Translations under genes and position numbers: made by a program
Part shown: positions 33,874 through 42,687 of the stretch, piece after piece
Position numbering within the stretch: position 1 is the first letter of the stretch
How the letters are laid out: the number at the start of each line of letters is the position of its first letter
Notes under the pieces: model-generated
Database searches by the model: none
Told to the model about the DNA's origin: nothing
The model's input: the letters and a program-made list of their open reading frames with translations, nothing else
NCBI GenBank assembly: GCA_003248865.1
Contig: QFPK01000001.1
Span: forward strand, 248,001-312,000
Direction of reading: 5' to 3'
Source: Sphingomonas sp.
Lineage (GTDB): Bacteria; Pseudomonadota; Alphaproteobacteria; Sphingomonadales; Sphingomonadaceae
Length of the DNA stretch: 64,000 bases

Positions 33874-35202
33874 ATGACGGCCATCGTCACAGCCCGGTCC
33901 GCCTTGCTGCCGGCCGCATTTGCGGGTCTGCTGCTCGCCCGGCCGGCTTCAGCCCAGACAGAGGCTGAGCGAATCCGGATTCTGGAAGAGCAGCTGAAGG
34001 CGCAGGATGCGCGTATCGCCCAGCTGGAGCGGCTCCTCACCGACCGGAGCGAGGCCCGTGCCAGCCCTGCGGCTGCTCCGACTCCTCCAGTGGCAGTTGC
34101 AGCGACTCCCGCCGTGAATGCTGCGCTTCCTGCCCCGAATGCTGCACCTCCGTCTGTCCTGTCGCTGGCCCCGCCTCTGCCCGCAAATGCCCTGACCGTG
34201 TCGGGCGACCTCAGGCTGCGCGAGGAATTCAACTGGTCCGACGCCGACGCGCGCGACCGCACGCGCACGGTACTGCGCGCGCGGTTGCGCGGCACCTACA
34301 CTATCCACCCGCATATCCTGCTGGGCGCGGAGATTGCCACCGGCGACCCGGACGACCCCAACACCACGGACGTCACGCTCGGGGAGTTCGACGACGATCT
34401 CAACATCAGCCTTGATCAGATCTTCGTGCGCGGCACGTTCGGCCATCTCAACGTCTGGGGCGGTAAATTCCCGCTGCCCTTCCGCCGCACCGATCTGGTC
34501 TGGGATGGCGACGTCGGCGCGCAGGGCGTAGGGGCCATCTATTCGCTGCCCGTTGGCAAGGCGTTGATCGAGGCGCACGGCGTCTATTTCATCATCAGCG
34601 AATCCACTGTCGGCCGGGGCAGCGACATGCTGGGGGGGCAGATCACCGCCAGTGTGCCGTTGGGCAGCGCCTGGCAGACGGAGCTGGCCGGCGCCTGGTA
34701 TGATTATCGCCTGCACGGACTTGAGGGCGCGGATGCCGGCGACTATCGCGGCAATCTGCGCAATCCCGACGGCAGCTATATGTCGGACTTCAAGCTTGCC
34801 AACATTCTGGGTACCATCCGCTACAATGGCCTCGGCCCGCGCTGGCCGATCTCTCTCACTGGCGAATATGTCCACAACTTCGGTGCAGCGACTTCTGGCG
34901 ACAGTGGTTACTCGTTCGAACTCACCGCAGGCCGGGCTGCCGCCCGCGGCGACTGGCGTTTCAGCTATGGCTACATGATGGCTGAGGTGGATGCGGTGTT
35001 CGCGGCCTTCTCCCATGACAATCTGTCGCTGTCGACCAACTACCGGCAGCACAGCCTTTCAATCGATCATATGCTGCTGCCCAGCACGATGCTGAACATG
35101 ACCTACTATCGCTATCGGCCGGAAGACCCGGTGTATTCAGGTCTCAACAACCCGCACGACTGGTTGAGCCGGATGAGGCTCAATATCCTCTTCAGCTTCT
35201 AG
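33874..35202 (+). CDS. Outer-membrane porin-like protein
   Basis: 442 residues. A signal peptide (cleaved near RPASAQ) is followed by a short coiled coil (TEAERIRILEEQLKAQDARIAQLERLLTDR), an Ala/Pro-rich linker, and a beta-barrel with alternating aromatic strands ending in Phe (LNILFSF), the outer-membrane sorting signal. It resembles putative porins of the Porin_5 type found beside catabolic genes. The coiled coil may trimerise or touch peptidoglycan. It is probably an uptake channel for hydrolysis products. The M20D gene follows after 13 bases. Confidence 0.82.
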   Translation: MTAIVTARSALLPAAFAGLLLARPASAQTEAERIRILEEQLKAQDARIAQLERLLTDRSEARASPAAAPTPPVAVAATPAVNAALPAPNAAPPSVLSLAPPLPANALTVSGDLRLREEFNWSDADARDRTRTVLRARLRGTYTIHPHILLGAEIATGDPDDPNTTDVTLGEFDDDLNISLDQIFVRGTFGHLNVWGGKFPLPFRRTDLVWDGDVGAQGVGAIYSLPVGKALIEAHGVYFIISESTVGRGSDMLGGQITASVPLGSAWQTELAGAWYDYRLHGLEGADAGDYRGNLRNPDGSYMSDFKLANILGTIRYNGLGPRWPISLTGEYVHNFGAATSGDSGYSFELTAGRAAARGDWRFSYGYMMAEVDAVFAAFSHDNLSLSTNYRQHSLSIDHMLLPSTMLNMTYYRYRPEDPVYSGLNNPHDWLSRMRLNILFSF

Positions 35203-35215
35203 CAGGATCGAAGAA

Positions 35216-36538
35216 TTGACCAGATTCCGGCAAGGCGCAGCAGCCCTTCTCGCGGCTCTTCTAACGGCTCAGGTGACTCTGCCTGCACATGCCCAGGCGG
35301 CCTTGCCAGACATTGATTCGCGCGTGGCGGCCGGCGCGCCGAAGGTGATCGGTTGGCGTCGGGATATCCATCGCCATCCCGAACTCGGCAATCAGGAAGT
35401 CCGCACCGCGAAACTCGTTGCCGATCATCTGCGCAGGCTGGGGTTCGATGAGGTGCGCACGGGCATCGGCCGCACCGGCGTGGTGGGTGTGCTGAACGGC
35501 AGCCGCCCCGGCGCCGTGCTGGCCCTGCGCGCCGACATGGATGCCCTTCCCATCCGCGAGGCGACCGGGCTCCCCTTCGCCTCGACCGCCACCGGCATGG
35601 TCGATGGAAGGCAGGTCCCGGTGATGCACGCCTGCGGCCATGATGCCCACACCGCGATCCTGATGGGCGCGGCCGAGGTGCTTTCGGGCCTGCGTGACCA
35701 GATCGCGGGCACCGTCCTCTTCATTTTCCAGCCCGCGGAAGAGGGCGTCTCCGGCGAAGCGGCCGGCGCGCGGCTGATGCTGCAGGAAGGCGTCTTCGCC
35801 GGCCCCAGGCCCGATGCGATCTTTGCCTTGCATGTGGAGCCGGGGCCGCCGGGGCAGATTCAGGTCCGCCCCGGTCCGCTGCTCTCCAGCGCGACCGATA
35901 TCGATATCCTGCTCTCCGGACGGCAGACCCATGCCGGCCGCCCATGGGAAGGCACCGACCTCGTCAACCTCAGCGCCGATGTCGTGAAATCGCTGTCGAC
36001 CATCGCGGCACGGCAGGTGAATGTCTTCGAATTCCCCAACGTCGTCTCGATTGGATCGATGGAGGTCGGCAACCGCCGCAACATCCTTCCCGGGAAGGCG
36101 GCGCTGCACGGCACGATCCGCACCTTCGATCTGGGCCGGCGCGATCAGCTGAAAACCTTGATCGCAACATCGGTAAGCGGCCTGGCCGAAAGCTATGGTG
36201 CCAAGGCAGAGGTCAAGTTTCAGGATGGCGCGCTGGTGACCGGCAGTGATCCGGAGCTTCTTGCCACGATCCTGCCCGCGCTCTCACGCGCCGCCACCGC
36301 CGGGGTGGACCAGAACACGTTGCTGCGCGGCGCAGCGGAGGATTTCTCGTTTTTCCAGCAGCAGGTGCCGGGGGTCTATTATATTCTCGGCTCCACCCCG
36401 GGCTTCACCACCATGTCAGCGGCCGCCACCAACCACTCCGACCGCTTCGACATCGATGAAGCTGTCCTGAGCGTCGGTGTGAAAGCGCATGTGCTCAGCA
36501 CACTCACCTTTCTCGAATCCCGCGCCGGCGGTCGGTGA
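35216..36538 (+). CDS. Exported M20D-family amidohydrolase (hippurate-hydrolase-like)
   Basis: 440 residues from a TTG start at 35216, chosen because it alone gives a complete signal peptide (MTRFRQGAAALLAALLTAQVTLPAHAQA) and has AGGATCGAAGA upstream. M20 metal motifs: ALRADMDALPI, VMHACGHDAHTAIL, FIFQPAEEG, plus ALHVEPG and a late His in NHSDRF. M20D enzymes hydrolyse N-acyl or aryl amides of amino acids, such as hippurate or IAA conjugates. It follows the porin gene closely and ends 7 bases from the convergent ChuX-like gene. It would cut an aromatic-acyl amino-acid amide in the periplasm. Confidence 0.88.
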   Translation: MTRFRQGAAALLAALLTAQVTLPAHAQAALPDIDSRVAAGAPKVIGWRRDIHRHPELGNQEVRTAKLVADHLRRLGFDEVRTGIGRTGVVGVLNGSRPGAVLALRADMDALPIREATGLPFASTATGMVDGRQVPVMHACGHDAHTAILMGAAEVLSGLRDQIAGTVLFIFQPAEEGVSGEAAGARLMLQEGVFAGPRPDAIFALHVEPGPPGQIQVRPGPLLSSATDIDILLSGRQTHAGRPWEGTDLVNLSADVVKSLSTIAARQVNVFEFPNVVSIGSMEVGNRRNILPGKAALHGTIRTFDLGRRDQLKTLIATSVSGLAESYGAKAEVKFQDGALVTGSDPELLATILPALSRAATAGVDQNTLLRGAAEDFSFFQQQVPGVYYILGSTPGFTTMSAAATNHSDRFDIDEAVLSVGVKAHVLSTLTFLESRAGGR

Positions 36539-36545
36539 AGACGCT

Positions 36546-37196
36546 TCAGCCGGCGCAGAGCCTTGGCAGGTCGGCGATCGCAGACCAGCTGCGGGCAAAG
36601 CCCTCAACCGCCTTGGCGTCGAAAGAATCCTGATTGATGGAGGCATAAACGCCTAGCACAAGATCTCCGTTCGGCCCGAAGAAAGAGATTCCACGCGTGC
36701 GGGATGCCGGATTTTTGGCTGGAACATCAGTCGCGTAAATCGCTGCCACCTGATCGAGCTGGATATGCGAATGCACCCCCCGACCGTCGTCGGCATAAAC
36801 ATCCATGTAACCCGACTTTGGATTCGGCTGGGTGGTCGGCACCAGACTGGGAAAGGCGAAGGCGTGCCTGCTGTTGGGGGACAGCACCAGCGTGACCTTC
36901 GTTGCGGCCCCCCAGCCTTCGATCGTCGCCCAGATCTGTTTCACAATCTCGGGGGTGGCGGATGCGCCCAGCGCCTGTTCGGGCGGCAAGGCGCTGGCGA
37001 CAACGAACTCGGTCACGTTGAAGTAACGGCTTGGAACCGGCAGCGGCACCCCGGGGCGCATGCTGCTGTAATAGTCCCGGATGTTGCGGGCCTGCTCGGT
37101 CGTGGCGCAGGCTGGCTGCACCCCCGGGCCTGCCGCCAGCGGAGCCGTGTAGAACAGGGCGGCCAGCAGGACGGCCGGAAGCATCAATCTAGGCAA
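36546..37196 (-). CDS. Exported ChuX/HutX-like protein (paralogue 2)
   Basis: About 216 residues, clearly paralogous to the protein at 17371-18030: shared IEGWGA, YMDVYADDGRGVHSHIQL, ATDVPAK, SRTRGISFFGPNG and VLGVYASI, in the order of ChuX/HutX haem carriers. It has a signal peptide and retains the terminal Cys pair (PACAT near the mature N-terminus; PRLCAG at the end). The start is uncertain: TTG at 37196 with AAGGA upstream gives a charged signal peptide and overlaps the MFS gene end, whereas ATG at 37184 is shorter. It follows the aromatic-acid symporter gene. Function unknown. Confidence 0.55.
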   Translation of the reverse strand: MPRLMLPAVLLAALFYTAPLAAGPGVQPACATTEQARNIRDYYSSMRPGVPLPVPSRYFNVTEFVVASALPPEQALGASATPEIVKQIWATIEGWGAATKVTLVLSPNSRHAFAFPSLVPTTQPNPKSGYMDVYADDGRGVHSHIQLDQVAAIYATDVPAKNPASRTRGISFFGPNGDLVLGVYASINQDSFDAKAVEGFARSWSAIADLPRLCAG

Positions 37197-38538
37197 GGAT
37201 ACGGTCCTTCCGGGACTGGACGGCACGCACAAGCGACAGGGAGATGCCGGCGGTCAAAAGGGCCGGTAGTGCCGCAGCCATGAAAATGCCGCTGGGCGAC
37301 CAGTGCGTGGCCAGCAACAGGCCGCCGATCCAGGGGCCGAAGATCGATCCTGCCCGGCCAACGGCCAGCGCGGCGCCAAGGCCGGTGGCGCGCAGTTCGG
37401 CCGGATAGAGACCGGTGGTCGCTGCGTTCATCGCCGTCTGCCCGCCGATGGTGCAGAGCCCGGCCAGAAAGGCCAGCCCCATCAGCAAGCCGGTCTGGGC
37501 GCCGGCAAGCCCGATCAGTGCCAGGCACAGCCCGGCCAGTGCATAGGCAGCTGCAAGCACCTGAAACGCGCCGTATCGGTCCGCGATGCGGCCGAGCAGC
37601 ACGCCGCCCAGTGCGCCGCCCAGATTCAGGAACACGGCGGAGATGATCGCGGTATCCAGCGACAGGCCGGATTGCCGGGCGATGGTGGGGAGCCAGCTCA
37701 TCAGGAAATAGACCATCAGCAGGCTGTTGAAATAGGCGAGCCACAGCAGCATTGTGGCTGGCGCGAGCTGCCCGGCGAACAGGGCCGGATAGCCGCGCGC
37801 GGGTTCTGCCACATCCAGGGGTTCTGGCGCGAAGGAAAGCGGCGGCCTGTCCTTGCCGGCAATGCGGTCCAGCATGCGCGCGAGTTGCTCCGGATTTCGC
37901 CGGCGGTGGAACAGGATATGCGGGGATTCCGGCAACCAGACGAACAGGAAGCCAAGCAGGATCAGCGGCGCCGTGCCCCCCAACAGAAACACGGATTGCC
38001 ACCCGAAAGCGGGGATCAGATAGCTGCTGACGAAACCCCCCAGCGCCGCGCCCAGCGGAAACCCTGCGAACATCGACGTGATCATCGTGGCGCGGGCGCG
38101 GGGCGGTGATATTTCGCAGGTCAGGGTGATGAGGTTCGGCGTGGCGCCCCCCAGCCCGATCCCGGTCAGGAAGCGCAGGATGATCAGAGAGGTCCAACCG
38201 TCCGCCAGCAGCGTGGCAAATGTGAAGGCACCGAACAGCGCAGTGCAGCCCAGAATCACCGGCCGCCGCCCCCATCGGTCAGAAAGCGGCCCCGCGACCA
38301 GTTGGCCCACCAATATGCCGAGCAGCCCGGCGGAGAAGATCAGCCCGAAATGCGCGGGTGGGATGTCCCATAATTCGCCGATCACCGGCGCGACGAAGGC
38401 GATGGCCTGGGTGTCGAAACCGTCCAGCATCGCTACAGCAGCGCACAGCAGCGCCACGCGAATCTGGAAGCCGCTGATCGGGGCGCTGTCGAGCAGGGCG
38501 TCAATCTCTCCGCCCTGGCGGAATGCTATGTTCGCCAT
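37189..38538 (-). CDS. MFS aromatic-acid:H+ symporter (AAHS family)
   Basis: 449-residue inner-membrane transporter, 12 segments, with AAHS hallmarks: GFQIRVALLCAAVAMLDGFDTQAIAFVAPVI (segment 1 with the acidic pair), GPLSDRWGRRPVILG (loop 2-3 motif) and RFLTGIGLGGATPNLITL. PcaK, BenK and MhpT belong here, so likely substrates are hydroxybenzoates or related aromatic acids. The start at 38538 (MANIAFRQGGEID) has GGAGCGCC upstream. A 97-base gap separates it from the upstream aminotransferase gene on the same strand; its 3' end overlaps the ChuX-like gene if the TTG start is used. It is a candidate importer of the released aromatic acid. Confidence 0.85.
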   Translation of the reverse strand: MANIAFRQGGEIDALLDSAPISGFQIRVALLCAAVAMLDGFDTQAIAFVAPVIGELWDIPPAHFGLIFSAGLLGILVGQLVAGPLSDRWGRRPVILGCTALFGAFTFATLLADGWTSLIILRFLTGIGLGGATPNLITLTCEISPPRARATMITSMFAGFPLGAALGGFVSSYLIPAFGWQSVFLLGGTAPLILLGFLFVWLPESPHILFHRRRNPEQLARMLDRIAGKDRPPLSFAPEPLDVAEPARGYPALFAGQLAPATMLLWLAYFNSLLMVYFLMSWLPTIARQSGLSLDTAIISAVFLNLGGALGGVLLGRIADRYGAFQVLAAAYALAGLCLALIGLAGAQTGLLMGLAFLAGLCTIGGQTAMNAATTGLYPAELRATGLGAALAVGRAGSIFGPWIGGLLLATHWSPSGIFMAAALPALLTAGISLSLVRAVQSRKDRILA

Positions 38539-38635
38539 GGGGCGCTCCCTTGCCTGGTGATCAGGGGATACGCATTGCGAACGTAACTGCAGTAGCCGCA
38601 GCCCCGGTCCGCACCACTTATGGCGACCGGGCCTG

Positions 38636-39964
38636 TCACGGCAGCCGTTCAAGGGCGGCCGAGACGGTCTCGGCCATCGAATCGATCTGTGCGGGCTCCA
38701 CGATCAGCGGCGGCGACAGCGCAATGATGTCGCCGGTCACGCGTATCAACAATCCCCGCTCGAAACAGTCGACAAAGGCTTCATAACCGCGCGCGCCAAC
38801 CGCCCCCTCGCGTGAGGCCAGCTCGATCCCGGCGACGAGCCCGATGGTGCGGATATCGGTGACATGGCGCGAGGCGCGCAGCGTCAGCATGGTATCGCGC
38901 CAATGCTGCTCCAGCTCGCCAGCCCGGGTCAGCAGACCCTCTCGGCGATAGATGCCCAGCGTCGCCAGCCCCGCCGCGCAGGCGACAGGGTGCCCGGAAT
39001 AGGTATAGCCATGAAAGAGCTCGATCAGCTCCTCGGGGCCGGTCATCATCGCATCATGCACTGCACGGCTGGTGAACACCGCGCCCATCGGTACGGCGCC
39101 ATTGGTCAGCCCTTTGGCCGTCGTCATGATGTCCGGGGTTACACCGAACAGGTCGGTCGCAAACGGCGCGCCCAGCCTGCCGAAACCGGTGATCACCTCA
39201 TCGAAGATCAGCAGGATTCCATGCCGGGTGGCGATCTCCCGCAGCCGCTCCAGATATCCCTTTGGCGGCAGCAGCACGCCGGTCGAACCCGCGACCGGCT
39301 CCACGATGACGGCTGCAATGGTTTCAGCGCCATGCAGTTGCACCAGCCGCTCAAGATCGTCGGCCAGCTCCGCGCCATGGGCGGGCAGTCCGTCGGAGAA
39401 GGCGTTGCGGGCCGGATCGTGAGTATGGCGCAGATGGTCCGTGCCGGCCAGCAGCGTTCCAAAGGCACGCCGGTTGTTGATCAGCCCCCCCACGGAAATC
39501 CCGCCGAAGCCGACCCCGTGATAGCCGCGTTCCCGCCCGATCAGGCGGGTGCGCGTGCCCTGACCGATTGACCGCTGATAGGCGAGTGCGATCTTCAGCG
39601 CGGTGTCGACCGATTCCGATCCGGATCCCGTGAAAAACACCCGGTCCAGACCTGCCGGGGCGATCTCGCCCAGCGCCTGGGCGAATTCGAACGCAAGCGG
39701 GTGGCCCATCTGGAACGAGGGCGCATAGTCCATGGTTCGCAGCTGATCGCCCACGGCCTGGGCAATTTCCGCCCGGCCATGTCCGGCATTCACGCACCAC
39801 AGGCCCGCGGTTCCGTCCAATATGCTGCGGCCATCATCGCTGGTGTAATGCATGCCCTGCGCACCCATCAGCATGCGCGGGGCCTGCTTGAACTGCCGGT
39901 TGGCCGTGAACGGCATCCAGTAGTTGTCCAGCGATGGTTGGTTCGGTCGATCCGCCAACATCAT
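38636..39964 (-). CDS. Class III aminotransferase (omega-amino acid:pyruvate type)
   Basis: 442-residue PLP enzyme. It has YWMPFTANRQFK near the start, GSGSESVDTALKIA (phosphate-binding), LLIFDEVITGFGRLG (PLP aspartate) and the Schiff-base lysine in MTTAKGLTNGAVPMG. It resembles omega-amino acid:pyruvate and beta-alanine:pyruvate transaminases. The product alanine would be deaminated by the enzyme encoded directly upstream (24-base gap), which regenerates pyruvate and releases ammonia. A plausible amino donor is putrescine or GABA from the neighbouring pathway (inference). Confidence 0.88.
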   Translation of the reverse strand: MMLADRPNQPSLDNYWMPFTANRQFKQAPRMLMGAQGMHYTSDDGRSILDGTAGLWCVNAGHGRAEIAQAVGDQLRTMDYAPSFQMGHPLAFEFAQALGEIAPAGLDRVFFTGSGSESVDTALKIALAYQRSIGQGTRTRLIGRERGYHGVGFGGISVGGLINNRRAFGTLLAGTDHLRHTHDPARNAFSDGLPAHGAELADDLERLVQLHGAETIAAVIVEPVAGSTGVLLPPKGYLERLREIATRHGILLIFDEVITGFGRLGAPFATDLFGVTPDIMTTAKGLTNGAVPMGAVFTSRAVHDAMMTGPEELIELFHGYTYSGHPVACAAGLATLGIYRREGLLTRAGELEQHWRDTMLTLRASRHVTDIRTIGLVAGIELASREGAVGARGYEAFVDCFERGLLIRVTGDIIALSPPLIVEPAQIDSMAETVSAALERLP

Positions 39965-39988
39965 TCCAGTCTCCCCCGGTCCTGCTCG

Positions 39989-41119
39989 TCAGGCGGCTAG
40001 TGCCTGGGTTCCCGGCACCCAGGCCGATCCAAGGCTCTGGCCAACGGCTTGATTGGTTACCAAGCCCCGATGGACGTTCAATCCGGCCATCAGGCCCTCG
40101 GCAATCGGCCCCTTGTCTGCCGCGAATGCCGCCAGCCCGTGCGCGGCCAGCGCCAGCCCGTAGGGCAGGGTGGCGTTGTTCAGCGCCTGGCTGGATGTCA
40201 GCGGAACGGCGCCTGGCATGTTAGCAACGCAGTAATGAATGATGCCGTCCACCTCATAGGTGGGATTGTCATGGGTGGTCGGCCGGCTGGTTTCGAAGCA
40301 ACCGCCCTGATCGATCGCCACATCCACCAGCACGGAACGCGGCTTCATCTGGCCCAGCATCTGCTTGCTGATCAGGCGCGGCGCGCTGGCGCCGGGCACC
40401 AGCACAGCGCCGATCACGGCATCGGCCCCGCTGATCTCCCGCTCCACGGCAGCAGTCGTGGAAACCGCCGTGCGCACCCGGCCCGCGAACAGTTCGTCCA
40501 GCTGGCGAAGCCGGGGTATGGAGCGGTCGATGATCGTCACTTCCGCGCCCAGCCCCACGGCCATGCGCGCGGCATGGGTGCCGACCACCCCGCCGCCCAG
40601 CACCACTACACGCGCGGGCTGAACTCCGGGTACGCCGCCCAGCAGCAGCCCCGGGCCGCCGGCAAAGCGGCGCAGCGCAGCGCCCGCCGCTTCAATCGAA
40701 AGCCGTCCGGCGACTTCGCTCATCGGCGCCAGCAATGGCAGCCCGCCCCGCTCGTCGACGACGGTTTCATAGGCAACAGCCGTCACCCCGGATTCTAGGA
40801 GCCCGCGGGTCTGATCCGGGTCGGGAGCGAGGTGAAGATAGGTGAACAGGATCTGCCCTTCGCGAAGCTGCCGCCATTCCACCGGCTGCGGCTCCTTCAC
40901 CTTCACCACCATCTCGGCCCGGGCGAAGATTTCGGCGGCGTCCGCCACAATCTCGGCCCCGGCCGCCCGATAGGCGTCGTCGCCGGCCCCAATGCCGTCG
41001 CCCGCGCCGGACTGGATCAGTACCTGATGGCCCTGCAGCACATATTCCCGAACCGATCCCGGCGTCAGGCCGACGCGATATTCATGTGTCTTGATCTCGG
41101 CCGGTACCCCGATCAGCAT
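39989..41119 (-). CDS. ald: Alanine dehydrogenase
   Basis: 376-residue NAD+-dependent enzyme that converts L-alanine to pyruvate and ammonia. Family features: MLIGVPAEIKTHEYRVGLTP, KVKEPQPVEW (substrate Lys), TYLHLAPD, and the Rossmann segment VVVLGGGVVGTHAARMAVGLGAEVTIID. The start at 41119 has AAGGAGAG upstream. A TGAGATCACA box (41168-41177) in the promoter matches the boxes at the polyamine genes, so ald and the following aminotransferase and symporter genes may belong to that regulon. Divergent from the PuuB-like gene. Confidence 0.95.
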   Translation of the reverse strand: MLIGVPAEIKTHEYRVGLTPGSVREYVLQGHQVLIQSGAGDGIGAGDDAYRAAGAEIVADAAEIFARAEMVVKVKEPQPVEWRQLREGQILFTYLHLAPDPDQTRGLLESGVTAVAYETVVDERGGLPLLAPMSEVAGRLSIEAAGAALRRFAGGPGLLLGGVPGVQPARVVVLGGGVVGTHAARMAVGLGAEVTIIDRSIPRLRQLDELFAGRVRTAVSTTAAVEREISGADAVIGAVLVPGASAPRLISKQMLGQMKPRSVLVDVAIDQGGCFETSRPTTHDNPTYEVDGIIHYCVANMPGAVPLTSSQALNNATLPYGLALAAHGLAAFAADKGPIAEGLMAGLNVHRGLVTNQAVGQSLGSAWVPGTQALAA

Positions 41120-41167
41120 TTCACTCTCCTTTGGATGGTCGCGGGATGTCGATCACCGATTCTACAC

Positions 41168-41177
41168 TGTGATCTCA
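41168..41177. promoter_or_regulatory. TGTGATCACA-type box before ald
   Basis: TGTGATCTCA (one mismatch to the TGTGATCACA palindrome) lies about 50 bases upstream of the ald start. TAGAAT on the reverse strand next to it (around 41160) is a possible -10. Confidence 0.5.
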
Positions 41178-41299
41178 GTTGAACTTTTGATTGCAGATGC
41201 AGACATGAAACTCAAGAGGCAACCGCAGATTCTATCTGCCGTCTTCTTATGGAGATAGTGGCGGAGGTGGGCAGAACGTCAGCGCCGTGAACTCTGGGT

Positions 41300-41337
41300 T
41301 TGACGATCACCCCAATGGCATTCTATCTGTGATCACG
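41300..41337 (+). promoter_or_regulatory. Promoter and TGTGATCACA box abutting the PuuB-like start
   Basis: TTGACG (41300-41305), an 18-base spacer and TATCTG (41324-41329) form a promoter. TGTGATCACG (41328-41337) ends at the base before the ATG at 41338. Transcription from this promoter would begin at or within a few bases of the start codon, i.e. a leaderless or nearly leaderless mRNA. Confidence 0.5.
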
Positions 41338-42666
41338 ATGTCCGCAACCCTTTACCCTGACACGCCGGCCCCCGGCGCCTGCGTCGAAGCTGGCCGAGGC
41401 CCGCCGTCCTACTATGCTGCCACCAGCAACCCGGCGCCGACGGCCAGTCCTCTCGGGCAGGAAGCGAAGGTCGATGTCTGCATCGTCGGTGGCGGCTTTA
41501 CCGGTCTGTCCGCAGCTCTGCGGCTGGCTGAGCGCGGTCTGTCGGTCGTGCTGCTGGAAGGCGGCGCGCTGGGGGACGGTGCGTCCGGCCGCAACGGCGG
41601 GCAGGTGCATGTCGGTATGCGGCGCGACCAGCAGTGGCTGGAACGTGCCGTCGGTCCTGACGATGCGCGGCATCTGTGGGCGCTGGCGCTGGATGCGCGC
41701 GCCGATCTCGACAGACTGATCGCAGAACATGGAATCGCCTGTGATTTCCGCCCCGGCCACCTCCATGGGGATCATCGGCAGCGCTTTGTTGCCGATACCC
41801 ACCGCGACGTGGATCATCTGCGCGATCATTATGGCTATCAGGACATCCGCTTCGTCGACCGCGATGAGATTGCGGAGCTGGTGCCCGGCGCCGGCTACTT
41901 CGGCGGCAGCCTGGATCGGCGCGGCGGGCATCTGCACCCACTGAACCTCGCGCTCGGCATCGCCGGCGCGGCAATCGCACGCGGAGCCGCACTGCACCCG
42001 CATTCTCCGGCAACGGCGATCCGGCAAAGGGCGGGCCGCTGGTGCGTCGAGACCAAGCGCGGCTCGGTTACCGCAGACCATGTTCTGCTGGCTTGCGGCG
42101 GTTACATGCGTGGCTTGCAGCCCGTGGTCGAAAAGCATGTGATGCCGATCAACAACTACATCGCGGTGACGGCGCCGCTGGGCGAAGCGCATGCGGCAGC
42201 GATCATTCGGCAGGGGCTCGCAGTCTCGGATTCGCGGTTTGTGGTCTATTATTACCGAATGACACCGGATCACCGGCTGCTGTTCGGCGGCGGGGAGAAC
42301 TATTCCTACCGCTTCCCGGACGATATCGCGGGCTTTGTGCGGCCGCACATGGGGCGGGTGTTTCCCGCGCTGGCCGATGCGCCCATCGATCATGCCTGGG
42401 GCGGCACGCTCAGCGTCACCACAAGCCGGATGCCCTTCGTCCGTCAACTGAAGCCGGGCCTCTATAATGCCAGCGGCTTTTCCGGCCTGGGCGTTGTGCT
42501 GGCCCCCTATTTCGGGCGAATCATGGCAGATGCGATTGCCGGCGAGCGCGCCGATTTCGACCGGTTGACCCGCTTGCCCGGCACCGCCTTTCCCGGCGGC
42601 CGGCTGTTGCGATATCCCACATTGATCGCCGTGATGTCGATGTTCGCGCTGCGCGACCGCCTTTAA
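41338..42666 (+). CDS. puuB: FAD-dependent oxidoreductase, gamma-glutamylputrescine oxidase (PuuB/OrdL) type
   Basis: 442 residues. The FAD-binding motif VDVCIVGGGFTGLSAALRLAERGLSVVLLEG is followed by GASGRNGGQVHVGM, the OrdL/PuuB hallmark; the late GLYNASGFSGLGVVLAP is the usual second FAD contact. PuuB oxidises gamma-glutamylputrescine to gamma-glutamyl-aminobutyraldehyde with release of ammonia and H2O2. The ATG at 41338 directly follows a TGTGATCACG box; a GTG at 41287 would place the box and promoter inside the gene. Divergent from ald. Assignment within the DAO family rests on context. Confidence 0.82.
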   Translation: MSATLYPDTPAPGACVEAGRGPPSYYAATSNPAPTASPLGQEAKVDVCIVGGGFTGLSAALRLAERGLSVVLLEGGALGDGASGRNGGQVHVGMRRDQQWLERAVGPDDARHLWALALDARADLDRLIAEHGIACDFRPGHLHGDHRQRFVADTHRDVDHLRDHYGYQDIRFVDRDEIAELVPGAGYFGGSLDRRGGHLHPLNLALGIAGAAIARGAALHPHSPATAIRQRAGRWCVETKRGSVTADHVLLACGGYMRGLQPVVEKHVMPINNYIAVTAPLGEAHAAAIIRQGLAVSDSRFVVYYYRMTPDHRLLFGGGENYSYRFPDDIAGFVRPHMGRVFPALADAPIDHAWGGTLSVTTSRMPFVRQLKPGLYNASGFSGLGVVLAPYFGRIMADAIAGERADFDRLTRLPGTAFPGGRLLRYPTLIAVMSMFALRDRL

Positions 42667-42687
42667 AGCGCGGCCGCAGCCGCCGAC

